A stretch of 64,000 nt of DNA from Rhodococcus qingshengii. Its GTDB lineage: Bacteria; Actinomycetota; Actinomycetes; Mycobacteriales; Mycobacteriaceae. Shown piece after piece: positions 25,289 through 33,654 of the stretch (positions are counted from its first letter, which is position 1; every line of letters starts with the position of its first letter). The stretch spans positions 62,001 to 126,000 of the forward strand of contig NZ_JAJNCL010000009.1 of assembly GCF_021025955.1 (NCBI RefSeq). Reading direction: 5' to 3'. The position numbers and the translations under genes were made by a program. The notes below the pieces were generated by a model. That model was not told where the DNA came from. It saw only the letters and a program-made list of their open reading frames with translations, and searched no databases.

Positions 25289-26209
25289 TCAGTTGCCGAA
25301 CTTCGGCAACGACGTACTCAGAATCGTGTTGGCGGTCATCGTGCCGTTCTCCACCGGAGTTCCGTCGACGACGATGTTGTCACCCGGTTGCAGATCGGCG
25401 ATGGTCGCACGGTTAAGCGCGATGAGTGTGGTGTCCGCAGTGGTCAGGACCGTCACCTGCGAGCCGCCGATCGAATCGATGACCAACGTGCCGCCGTCGT
25501 TCGACTTGACGGTGCCGACTGCTCCCCCGGCGTCACCGATCACTTCGCCGAGCCCGCCCGGAAGCTGGCTGAGCGGGGAATCCGTCGTCGGAGTCGGCGC
25601 CGTGGTGCTTGCCTTCGGAGGTGTGGTGGTCGGTGCCTGCGTCGTAGTGGTCGGGGGGACGAAGGCGGTCTGGGTGCCCTTGTCGTTCGAACCGAACGCC
25701 GAGAACGCGATGATCGCGATCACGGCGACCAGGATCCCGACCACGCCGGCGGCCACCCACGTCGCGAGCTTGCGCTTCTTGCCGCCTCCCGGCGACCCGT
25801 CTTCGATGAACGGCTGTTCCGGCGGAACCCCGCCACCACCACCGGCAACCGGGTACTGCTGCGTATTCCCGTACTGCTGGGCCGTGTACGGCGGATAGGC
25901 CTGCGTCGCACCGGGCGGCGGCGCCTGCGGATCGAACTGCGGGTTGTAGGCAGGAAAGGCCTGGGTGGGATTCGGCTGCTGCCCCTGCTGACCCAAGTAC
26001 TCCGTGTTCTGATCCGGACCACCGTAGGGATACTGCTGTGCCCCTGGCGGTTGACCGAAATACTCCGTCGGCTGGTTCGGATTCGACTGGCCGGACACGG
26101 TCCCGTACTGCTCCGTCGGCTGGTCGGGCGTGCGCCCCCACACCTCGGTCGCCTCGGGATCCTCACGGCGCGCCCCACCCGAGTTACGCGGATCGTTCTG
26201 ATCGGTCAT
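25289..26209 (-). CDS. Membrane protein with Gln/Pro/Tyr-rich N terminus and DUF5666-like domain
   Basis: A 306-residue protein. Residues 1-155 are Pro/Gln/Tyr/Asn-rich with repeated QPTEY-type motifs (QPTEQYGT, QPTEYFGQ, QNTEYLGQ). One transmembrane helix (LATWVAAGVVGILVAVIAIIAF) and a Thr-rich linker follow. The last 75 residues form a DUF5666-like domain (GTVKSNDGGTLVIDSIGGSQ ... LQPGDNIVVDGTPVENGTM). ATG 26209 with AAGGTGG upstream; further extension is a clpB shadow. Envelope location inferred; function unknown. Confidence 0.78.
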   Translation of the reverse strand: MTDQNDPRNSGGARREDPEATEVWGRTPDQPTEQYGTVSGQSNPNQPTEYFGQPPGAQQYPYGGPDQNTEYLGQQGQQPNPTQAFPAYNPQFDPQAPPPGATQAYPPYTAQQYGNTQQYPVAGGGGGVPPEQPFIEDGSPGGGKKRKLATWVAAGVVGILVAVIAIIAFSAFGSNDKGTQTAFVPPTTTTQAPTTTPPKASTTAPTPTTDSPLSQLPGGLGEVIGDAGGAVGTVKSNDGGTLVIDSIGGSQVTVLTTADTTLIALNRATIADLQPGDNIVVDGTPVENGTMTANTILSTSLPKFGN

Positions 26210-26317
26210 GCCTGGCCACCTTCGGTTAGGACGAAAGAGCGTCGAAGTCGTTCGGAGAGGCGCGGGTGCAGACATCCCCAGTTCGAGCATCCAGCCATCC
26301 AGGGTAGAACAAAATGC

Positions 26318-26355
26318 GAATGCCCCGCCGATCCACTTGGATCGACGGGGCATTC
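26318..26355 (-). terminator. clpB terminator
   Basis: 17-position stem (GAATGCCCCG... / ...CGGGGCATTC with one mismatch) and a 4-nt loop just after the clpB stop, followed on the minus strand by a T-rich run (ATTTTGTTCT). Confidence 0.85.
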
Positions 26356-26366
26356 CGCTTACCGAA

Positions 26367-28919
26367 TCAGGAGAGAACCAACTGATCCGCGTCCTCGCTG
26401 ACACCGACATGCACGGTGTCGCCGTCCTGGACCTTGCCGGCCAAGAGCAGCTTGGCGAGCTGGTCGCCGATCGACTGCTGAACGAGTCGACGCAATGGCC
26501 GAGCGCCGTACAGCGGGTCGTAGCCGCGCACCGCGAGCCACATCCGAGCCGCACCGTTCACCTCGAGGGTGAGACGACGCGCAGCCAGACGCTTCTGCAA
26601 CTGCTCGAGCTGGATGTCCACGATGTGCTCCAACTGCTCTTCGGAGAGCGAGTCGAAGACAACGACGTCGTCGAGACGGTTGATGAACTCCGGCTTGAAC
26701 GCGTGGCGTACCGCGTCCATGACCTGCTCACGTGTTCCACCGGATCCCAGGTTGGAGGTCAGGATCAGGATGGTGTTGCGGAAGTCCACCGTGCGGCCTT
26801 GACCGTCGGTGAGTCGGCCTTCGTCGAGCACTGCGAGCAGGACGTCGAACACGTCGGGGTGTGCCTTCTCGACCTCGTCGAAGAGGACCACCGAGTACGG
26901 GCGTCGCCGAACTGCTTCGGTGAGCTGGCCGCCGGCTTCGTAGCCGACGTATCCCGGAGGGGCACCGACGAGTCGGGCCACCGAGTGCTTCTCACCGTAT
27001 TCGCTCATGTCGATGCGGATCATCGCGCGCTCGTCGTCGAAGAGGAAGTCCGCCAAGGCTTTGGCGAGCTCCGTCTTACCCACGCCGGTCGGGCCGAGGA
27101 ACAGGAAGGAACCGGTGGGCCGATTGGGGTCGGCGACACCTGCTCGGGCGCGGCGAACCGCATCCGAGACGGCGACGACGGCGTCGGTCTGGCCGACGAC
27201 TCGCTTGCCGAGTTCGGACTCCATGCGGAGCAGCTTCTCGGTTTCGCCTTCCATCATCCGGCCGGCGGGGATTCCGGTCCAGGCTGCGACCACGTCTGCG
27301 ACGTCGTCTGGCCCGACCTCTTCCTTGAGCATCACGTCACCGTCGGAGGCGGCTCCGGAAGCGGCTGCTGCCTCTTCCAGTTCCTTCTCCAGCGCCGGGA
27401 TGCGACCGTAGCGCAACTCGGCTGCCTTGCCCAGATCGCCGTCACGCTCAGCGCGTTCGGACTCTCCTCGCAGGGTTTCGAGCTGTTCCTTCAGCACGCG
27501 CACCGAGTCGATGGCCTGCTTTTCGTTCTGCCAGCGGGTGCTGAGCTGATTGAGCTTTTCGCGGTCGTCGGCGAGTTCCTGACGCAGCTTCTCGAGCCTT
27601 GCCTTGGACGCGTCGTCGGTTTCCTTCTCGAGTGCCACTTCTTCGATTTCGAGTCGGCGAACAGTGCGTTCCACCTCGTCGATCTCGACGGGTCGCGAGT
27701 CGATCTCCATACGAAGTCGCGATGCGGCTTCGTCCACGAGGTCGATGGCCTTGTCCGGCAGGAACCGCGACGTGATGTAGCGGTCCGAAAGCGCGGCAGC
27801 AGCCACCAACGCGGAGTCGGTGATGCGCACGCCGTGGTGCACTTCGTAGCGCTCCTTGAGGCCGCGCAGGATGCCGATGGTGTCCTCGACCGAGGGCTCA
27901 CCGACGAGCACCTGCTGGAAACGACGCTCGAGTGCTGCGTCCTTCTCGATGTACTTGCGGTACTCCTCGAGCGTGGTGGCGCCGACCAGTCGCAGCTCAC
28001 CGCGGGCGAGCATCGGCTTGATCATGTTGCCTGCGTCCATCGCGGATTCACCGGTGGCACCGGCGCCGACGATGGTGTGCAACTCGTCGATGAAGGTGAT
28101 GACCTGTCCGGCGCTGTTCTTGATGTCGTCGAGAACCGCCTTGAGGCGTTCCTCGAATTCACCGCGGAACTTGGCACCGGCGACCATGGACCCGAGGTCC
28201 AGGGACACGACGGTCTTGCCTCGCAGCGATTCCGGGACGTCACCCGCGACGATGCGTTGGGCCAGGCCCTCCACGATCGCGGTCTTGCCGACGCCGGGCT
28301 CACCGATGAGTACCGGGTTGTTCTTGGTACGACGCGAGAGCACCTGCACGACACGGCGAATCTCGGTGTCGCGACCGATCACCGGGTCGAGCTTGCCGCT
28401 TCGTGCGGCTTCGGTGAGGTCAGTGGAGTACTTTTCCAGCGCTTGGTAGGTGCCTTCGGGCTCCGGGCTGGTGACTCGAGCGCTGCCACGGACAGTGGTG
28501 AAGGCTTCACGCAATGCGTCCTGGGTGGCGCCATGACGTACGAGCAACTGTGCGACGTCGGAGTCGCCGCCGGCCAGTCCGTAGAGGACATGCTCGGTGG
28601 AGACGTACTCGTCGTCCATCTCGGTGGCGAGGTGCTGAGCAGCGGTCAGTGCCGCGAGTGCCTCACGCCCGAGTTGCGGAGTGGAGCTTGCGCCGGTTGT
28701 CTTGGGCAGGCGATCGACGATTGCCTGCGCTTCTCGGTGTACGACGGTGGGGTCGACGCCTACAGCTTTGAGTAGTGGGGCAGCGATGCCGTCGGTCTGG
28801 TCGAGCAATGCGACCAGCAGATGGGCAGGCCGGATATCGGGATTACCCGCCGACGACGCCGACTGCAGTGCAGCCGTCATCGCAGCCTGGGTCTTGGTTG
28901 TTGGTGTGAACGAGTCCAC
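26367..28919 (-). CDS. clpB: ATP-dependent disaggregase ClpB
   Basis: An 850-residue AAA+ chaperone that works with DnaK-DnaJ-GrpE to extract proteins from aggregates. Clp_N occupies about 1-145. NBD1 has Walker [14 protein letters not shown] and Walker B ITFIDELH. The coiled-coil middle domain is rich in Glu/Lys/Leu (about 400-530). NBD2 has [15 protein letters not shown] and [13 protein letters not shown]. The ends are intact. GTG start at 28919 with AAGGTG upstream. A HAIR site lies about 85 bp upstream, so HspR repression is expected. Confidence 0.98.
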   Translation of the reverse strand: MDSFTPTTKTQAAMTAALQSASSAGNPDIRPAHLLVALLDQTDGIAAPLLKAVGVDPTVVHREAQAIVDRLPKTTGASSTPQLGREALAALTAAQHLATEMDDEYVSTEHVLYGLAGGDSDVAQLLVRHGATQDALREAFTTVRGSARVTSPEPEGTYQALEKYSTDLTEAARSGKLDPVIGRDTEIRRVVQVLSRRTKNNPVLIGEPGVGKTAIVEGLAQRIVAGDVPESLRGKTVVSLDLGSMVAGAKFRGEFEERLKAVLDDIKNSAGQVITFIDELHTIVGAGATGESAMDAGNMIKPMLARGELRLVGATTLEEYRKYIEKDAALERRFQQVLVGEPSVEDTIGILRGLKERYEVHHGVRITDSALVAAAALSDRYITSRFLPDKAIDLVDEAASRLRMEIDSRPVEIDEVERTVRRLEIEEVALEKETDDASKARLEKLRQELADDREKLNQLSTRWQNEKQAIDSVRVLKEQLETLRGESERAERDGDLGKAAELRYGRIPALEKELEEAAAASGAASDGDVMLKEEVGPDDVADVVAAWTGIPAGRMMEGETEKLLRMESELGKRVVGQTDAVVAVSDAVRRARAGVADPNRPTGSFLFLGPTGVGKTELAKALADFLFDDERAMIRIDMSEYGEKHSVARLVGAPPGYVGYEAGGQLTEAVRRRPYSVVLFDEVEKAHPDVFDVLLAVLDEGRLTDGQGRTVDFRNTILILTSNLGSGGTREQVMDAVRHAFKPEFINRLDDVVVFDSLSEEQLEHIVDIQLEQLQKRLAARRLTLEVNGAARMWLAVRGYDPLYGARPLRRLVQQSIGDQLAKLLLAGKVQDGDTVHVGVSEDADQLVLS

Positions 28920-29003
28920 TTGTCACCTTTCTGGCGAAGTCGAACGGGAAGAGCCGCGACCGGTTGGTATTGCGACTGTGTCACTATGCTCAACGCGGAC
29001 AAA

Positions 29004-29024
29004 CTTGAGTCTATTCCGCTCAAG
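29004..29024. promoter_or_regulatory. HAIR element (HspR operator) of clpB
   Basis: CTTGAGT-CTATTCC-GCTCAAG matches the HspR-associated inverted repeat consensus CTTGAGT-N7-ACTCAAG at 13 of 14 arm positions. It lies in the clpB/globin-reductase divergent gap. The hspR gene itself is at 62896-63306. Confidence 0.9.
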
Positions 29025-29119
29025 TTTGTTTTCGCCAGGCCGAGTTGGTTTCGTAGGTCACATTTTCGGCCGTACTAGAATTGTGGCGAGAGTTGCAGCT
29101 GGTGCGAAAGGGGGATGGA

Positions 29120-30298
29120 TTGGATCCGACAGTGATCGCCCGTCTGCAATCCAGCCTCGATTCTCTGACCGACGACGAAGAGAGCCGTGCGCACTTCTCG
29201 GCCGTGTTCTACACCGGCCTCTTTGCGGAACATCCTCTGTACCGCTCATTGTTCCCGGCCGGGATGGAATCGCAGGGGCACCGTTTCTTCAGAGCGATCG
29301 AGTTCGTCGTCAAGAACCTCCCCCAGCATCGCCGGATCCGAAAGTTCCTCACCCAACTCGGCCGAGACCACCGTCGCTACGGTGTCGAGCGTGAGCACTA
29401 CGAGGCCGCCGGCGTCGCTCTGAAGCGCGCGGTTCGGTCGATGTACGGAACCAGCGCGCACAGTCGCTACAAGTGGACACTGGAACTGGAGGACGCCTGG
29501 TCTCAGTTCACCGATCTCGTCGTCAGCACGATGGCCGACGGTGCCGAATCCGATACGTCCCCGGCGCTCTGGGGTGGGACCGTGGTCAGCCACGAACGAG
29601 TGCTCGACGATCTCGCGATAGTGCGACTCGAAGCCGACCCACCCATTCCGTACGGGGCGGGGCAATACCTCGGCGTTCAGATTCCCCAGCGCCCGAAAAT
29701 GTGGCGGTACTACTCGCCGGCGATTCCGACCAACCCTTTCGGCCAGCTCGAGTTCCACATCCGCAAGGTGTCGGGAGGATGGGTCAGCCCCGCGATCGTC
29801 AGCGAAACCAACGTCGGTGACCGCTGGGTCATGTCCACTCCCCTCGGCGGTCTCGAGGTCGACTTCACCAGCGACCGTGACGTTCTCATGATCGGGTCCG
29901 GCACCGGCATCGCTCCACTGCGGGCCCAAGTGATGGAAATGTCTCAACGCGCGCACAACCCGCGCGTGCACCTCTTCGTCGGCGGCCGCTATCCGTGCGA
30001 CCTCTACGACCTCGAAACCCTCTGGCACATCTCGCTCAGCAACCCGTGGTTGACCGTCGTACCGGTTTCCGAAGAACCCGAAAACCCTTGGTGGCACAAC
30101 GGACCGGTGCTCGAACCACCCTTCGGAATGCACAGCCGGCTGATCGGACCGATCGGAAAAGTGGTCGCGCAGTTCGGCTCGTGGGCCGACCGTCAGGTGC
30201 AGATCTCGGGGTCACCGTCGATGATCAAGACAACCGTCTACGCCTTGCGTGCCGGCGGAACTCCGCTCGATCAGATCCGGCACGACCCGCTCTACTGA
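29120..30298 (+). CDS. Globin-FAD/NAD(P) reductase fusion (flavohemoglobin-like, Rv0385-like)
   Basis: About 392 residues. The globin domain (1-135) has a B10-type Tyr (FYTGLF) and a probable proximal His in LGRDHRRYG. The reductase part has an FAD motif RYYSPA and nucleotide motif GSGTGIAPLRAQ. Such proteins can oxidise NO to nitrate or pass electrons from NAD(P)H. Start is uncertain: TTG at 29120 follows a purine-rich GGGGGA; the open frame reaches 29081. Divergent from clpB, so the HAIR element may also affect it. Followed by a stand-alone reductase gene. Confidence 0.85.
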   Translation: MDPTVIARLQSSLDSLTDDEESRAHFSAVFYTGLFAEHPLYRSLFPAGMESQGHRFFRAIEFVVKNLPQHRRIRKFLTQLGRDHRRYGVEREHYEAAGVALKRAVRSMYGTSAHSRYKWTLELEDAWSQFTDLVVSTMADGAESDTSPALWGGTVVSHERVLDDLAIVRLEADPPIPYGAGQYLGVQIPQRPKMWRYYSPAIPTNPFGQLEFHIRKVSGGWVSPAIVSETNVGDRWVMSTPLGGLEVDFTSDRDVLMIGSGTGIAPLRAQVMEMSQRAHNPRVHLFVGGRYPCDLYDLETLWHISLSNPWLTVVPVSEEPENPWWHNGPVLEPPFGMHSRLIGPIGKVVAQFGSWADRQVQISGSPSMIKTTVYALRAGGTPLDQIRHDPLY

Positions 30299-30314
30299 CT
30301 ACAGGAGAACTTTC

Positions 30315-31061
30315 ATGGCCCAGCGAACCTGGTCGAGCACAGTCGTCGAACATCACCGTCTCCGTGAGGATCTGGCGGTTGTCCGCCTGGTCGGCGACGT
30401 CATCCCGTTCCGCCCCGGCCAGTACGTCGACGTCAGCGTTCCGCAGAATTCGCGGTTGCTCCGCCGACTCTCCCCCGCCCTGCCTCCCTCACACGACGGG
30501 AAGTTGGAGTTTCACGTCAAGACGGTTCCCGGAGGTTGGGTCAGCGGCTCGATAGTCAAGGACACCCAGCCTGGTGACGTCTGGCAGATCCTCGACCCGC
30601 GCGGCGATCTGTCGGTCGACGAGAACGGCCCCACCGTCATCATGGTCGCGGGCGGAACAGGTTTGGCCCCACTCCGCTCGATCATTCTCGATCTGGCTCA
30701 GACTCCGAACCCGCCGCAGGTGTACCTCTTCTTCGGCGGCCGAACGCTTCGTGATCTCTACGCAGCGGACATGCTGTGGCTACTCGCCGACCAGTTTCCG
30801 TGGTTGCAGCCGATTCCCGTCGTCGAAGATCTTTCCGACGGCGGCCCGCCCGACGGATGGTTCGACCGTTTGAACGTCAACATCGGATTCGGCGACGACC
30901 ATCTCATCGAAGGCACACTCGCCGACGTCGTCGCGTCGTACGGTGCGTTCACCGAACATCAGGTCCTGGTGTGCGGATCAGCGGCCATGGTTCGATCGAC
31001 GCGTGATCGATTGATCGAGGCCGGAACGCCGGCCGAGATCATTCAGTTCGATCCTTACTGA
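30315..31061 (+). CDS. Stand-alone ferredoxin-reductase-type FAD/NAD(P) oxidoreductase
   Basis: A 248-residue protein equal to the reductase half of its neighbours, with no globin and no [2Fe-2S] domain. Flavin motif is RRLSPA, the nucleotide-binding glycines are in AGGTGLAPLRSI, and the C-terminal VLVCGSAAMV block is present. It starts 16 bp after the globin-reductase stop with AGGAG upstream of the ATG, so the two are cotranscribed. Next to an NO synthase oxygenase that lacks its own reductase, it is a candidate electron donor; that is inference. Confidence 0.88.
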   Translation: MAQRTWSSTVVEHHRLREDLAVVRLVGDVIPFRPGQYVDVSVPQNSRLLRRLSPALPPSHDGKLEFHVKTVPGGWVSGSIVKDTQPGDVWQILDPRGDLSVDENGPTVIMVAGGTGLAPLRSIILDLAQTPNPPQVYLFFGGRTLRDLYAADMLWLLADQFPWLQPIPVVEDLSDGGPPDGWFDRLNVNIGFGDDHLIEGTLADVVASYGAFTEHQVLVCGSAAMVRSTRDRLIEAGTPAEIIQFDPY

Positions 31062-31064
31062 CGG

Positions 31065-32231
31065 TCAGTACGTCGGATCATTGCGAACGGTGTCGACGTC
31101 GATGCCCACTGCGCGAAGCCTGAATTTGGTGCTGTTGACCATGGATTCGCTGCCGACGACCTGAATGTCGTAGCCCGCCCAGTCCCCGAACGAGGTCACG
31201 ACCTTGCCGACCTTGCCGGTGATGCGCCTGGACATTCCGATCGGGGGCAGCGGTTCCGGCTCGGTGTGCCACCACGGATTCTCGTCTTCTTCTGAGACCG
31301 GGATGATCGTGAGCCACGGGTGCTTCTCTGCCAGCTTCCACAGATGCGGAAGGTCGTAGAGATCGCACGGATGCTGTCCGGAGTAGAACAGTTGGACCTT
31401 GCGGGTGTTGCCGCGTCGGATCAGTTCGAGGATCTGTGCGCGCAGCGGAGCCACTCCGGTTCCCGACGCGATCATCAAAATGTCCTTGGAGTTCTCCGGA
31501 ATCCCCAGGGCGCCGATGGGTGAACCGACCACCCAGGTGTCGCCGACCGCGGTCTGGTTCACCATGACCGGGCTGACCCACCCGCCGGTGACCTGGCGAA
31601 CGTGGAACTCGAGGATTCCGGTCCCGTCGTACGGCGTCGCCGGCGAGAGGTAGCGCCACATCCGCGGCCTCGCGGCGACCTGCACGCTGACGTACTGACC
31701 GGCGCGGTACTCCATCGTCTGGTCGAGTTGCAGCCTGACGACGGCGACGCCCTTGATGGCCGGGCGGCATTCGATGACGGTGGCACTCCAGGCGGGCGGA
31801 CCGCCCTCCGCGTTGGCGGCGTCCATCATCGCTGCCGAGATGATCGCGAGCGCGTTACGCCACGCGCTGTCCACCTCGTCGGTCCACATTTCGGCGCCAC
31901 CGAAGGTCTCGAGTGCTTCGATCAAGGCATTGCCGACTGCCGTGTAGTGCTCGTCGGTGACGCCGTACTTACGGTGATCGCGACCGAGCTGCGCGAGGTA
32001 CTCGAGTATCGCGTCGGACTCGTCGAGGCGTTCGACGACGTGAGCGATAGCGCTGACAAGCCGATCACGCTGCACATCCATTGATGCCGGAAAGAACTCC
32101 CGGGTTTCGGGCGATCGAGCGAACAGGATCGAATAGAAGGTACGGGCGAGCCGTTCCGGACCATCTTCTACCGCAGTGACGGATTTGAAGCTCGACCGGA
32201 CCAGAGAGATTGCTTGCGAATCCACGCTCAT
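31065..32231 (-). CDS. Second globin-FAD/NAD(P) reductase fusion
   Basis: About 388 residues, paralogous to the protein at 29120-30298. The globin part keeps FYSILF (B10 Tyr) and LGRDHRKYGV (proximal His region); the reductase part has RYLSPA and ASGTGVAPLRAQ. ATG 32231 follows GGGACGAGG. It is convergent with the stand-alone reductase (3-bp gap) and divergent from the NO synthase gene. NO detoxification beside an NO source, or a donor role, are both possible. Confidence 0.88.
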   Translation of the reverse strand: MSVDSQAISLVRSSFKSVTAVEDGPERLARTFYSILFARSPETREFFPASMDVQRDRLVSAIAHVVERLDESDAILEYLAQLGRDHRKYGVTDEHYTAVGNALIEALETFGGAEMWTDEVDSAWRNALAIISAAMMDAANAEGGPPAWSATVIECRPAIKGVAVVRLQLDQTMEYRAGQYVSVQVAARPRMWRYLSPATPYDGTGILEFHVRQVTGGWVSPVMVNQTAVGDTWVVGSPIGALGIPENSKDILMIASGTGVAPLRAQILELIRRGNTRKVQLFYSGQHPCDLYDLPHLWKLAEKHPWLTIIPVSEEDENPWWHTEPEPLPPIGMSRRITGKVGKVVTSFGDWAGYDIQVVGSESMVNSTKFRLRAVGIDVDTVRNDPTY

Positions 32232-32285
32232 CCTCGTCCCGACTAGACGCGGCAAGACCCGCCGCGGAATTTCGTCTGCAGCTTA

Positions 32286-32331
32286 TGTCACAAATGTCTG
32301 ACTCGTAAATCATTCTGGACAAGTGTCACAA
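32286..32331. promoter_or_regulatory. TGTCACAA direct repeats upstream of the NOS gene
   Basis: Two identical 8-mers TGTCACAA at 32286-32293 and 32324-32331, 38 bp apart, in the divergent globin-reductase/NOS gap. The reverse complement TTGTGACA looks like a CRP/FNR-family half-site. Candidate shared control only. Confidence 0.35.
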
Positions 32332-32460
32332 TGCGACCCCATTTCGCGGTGTGACCGTCCCTTTCTTATTCTTGCGTGCAAGATAAACAAGAGCTTCGAC
32401 ACTCTCGATCGCCGAGCTAACGTTCAGCGAAATCTCAACCAGCCAAACAGGAGTCGTGCC

Positions 32461-33648
32461 GTGGATTTTGTTCGACAGGACGAATTGCCCACCGATAGCG
32501 GGCTTACGTCCCAGATCGCCTCCACTACCCCGACGCTGACCGAGCTTCAACGTCGGGAACTCGAGTGCGTCGAATTTTTCGACTCTCCGGAACTGGGCCA
32601 CCTCCCGACGTCTCGTCGGCGCGAGGCCTTGCGTGAGCTCCATCGGACCGGCACCTACGCGCACACAGCGGAGGAATTGCTCGTCGGCGCCAAACTCGCC
32701 TGGCGAAACCACGCCAGGTGCGTCGGTCGCGCGCATTGGCGGACCCTCAAACTCATCGACGCGCGCGACGCCGTCACGGCTTCCTCTCTCGCAGAAGCAT
32801 GCTGGGAGCACCTGCGGCTGTCGACCAACCGCGGCGCTCTGCAGTCGGTCGTGACGGTCGGGCCACTTCCCCGCGAGGACGGCCAGGAGTACCGCATCCT
32901 CAGCCCGCAACTGATCCGCTACGCCGGCTACCGGCAACCAGATGGCACCATCCTGGGCGACCCTTGGCACGTCGATCTGACCGCTCAGGTCACCGCGATG
33001 GGATGGAAGGGCGCCGGTACACCGTTCGACGTTCTCCCCGTACTGATTTCGGTTCCCGACGAACCCCTGCAGTACTTCGACGTCCCGACCGACCTCGTTC
33101 TCGAGGTCGAGATCGAGCATCCCGAATACAGCTGGTTCGCTGATCTGGGGCTGAAGTGGCATGCCGTTCCCGCGGTCTCGGACATGAACCTCGACATCGG
33201 CGGAATCGTGTATCCCTGCACCCCGTTCAGCGGTTGGTACGTCAGCACCGAGGTCGGCGCCCGTAACTTCAGCGACGGTGATCGCTACAACATGTTGCCC
33301 ACCATCGGAGCGATGATGGAACTCGACATGAGCCACGACCGCACGCTCTGGAAGGATCGTGCACTGGTCGAACTGAACCGCGCAGTTATTCACAGCTACC
33401 GCAAGGCCGGCGTCATCATGGTCGACCACCACACTGTCGCAAAACAATTCATCGATCACATCGCGCGTGAGGACAAGGCCGGGCGCAAGTGCCCCACCGA
33501 CTGGTCGTGGGTGAACCCGCCCATGTCCAGCTCGCTCACACCGACGTTCCACCGCCTGTACGACGAGCCCGATCTCGACATCCGGCCCAACTTCGTGACG
33601 AAAAAGAAGAAGGGCACCGACCAAGGCCGGTGCCCCTTCCACAACTGA
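32461..33648 (+). CDS. nos: Bacterial nitric oxide synthase oxygenase
   Basis: A 395-residue NOS oxygenase domain protein that oxidises L-arginine to citrulline and NO. The heme thiolate is Cys87 in WRNHARCVGR, the family signature. The substrate-binding Glu264 lies in GWYVSTEVGARNF, and the KWHAVPAVSDMNLDIGGI and YNMLPTIGAMMELDM blocks are intact. Like other bacterial NOS it has no reductase domain. GTG at 32461 with AGGAG 7 bp upstream; the frame stays open to 32323. The C-terminal tail KKKKGTDQGRCPFHN is unusual and overlaps a hairpin. Confidence 0.93.
   Translation: MDFVRQDELPTDSGLTSQIASTTPTLTELQRRELECVEFFDSPELGHLPTSRRREALRELHRTGTYAHTAEELLVGAKLAWRNHARCVGRAHWRTLKLIDARDAVTASSLAEACWEHLRLSTNRGALQSVVTVGPLPREDGQEYRILSPQLIRYAGYRQPDGTILGDPWHVDLTAQVTAMGWKGAGTPFDVLPVLISVPDEPLQYFDVPTDLVLEVEIEHPEYSWFADLGLKWHAVPAVSDMNLDIGGIVYPCTPFSGWYVSTEVGARNFSDGDRYNMLPTIGAMMELDMSHDRTLWKDRALVELNRAVIHSYRKAGVIMVDHHTVAKQFIDHIAREDKAGRKCPTDWSWVNPPMSSSLTPTFHRLYDEPDLDIRPNFVTKKKKGTDQGRCPFHN
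33610..33638 (+). terminator. Hairpin in the last codons of the NOS gene
   Basis: AAGGGCACCG pairs with CGGTGCCCCTT around a short loop, just before the NOS stop and close to the convergent CitMHS stop. Probable terminator placed inside coding sequence. Confidence 0.5.
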
Positions 33649-33654
33649 TCGCGC

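Noticed and set aside
26208..28775. 855-codon open frame on the plus strand
   Set aside because: It is the antisense shadow of clpB. High GC keeps the complementary frame open; the predicted protein has no family features and no ribosome site.
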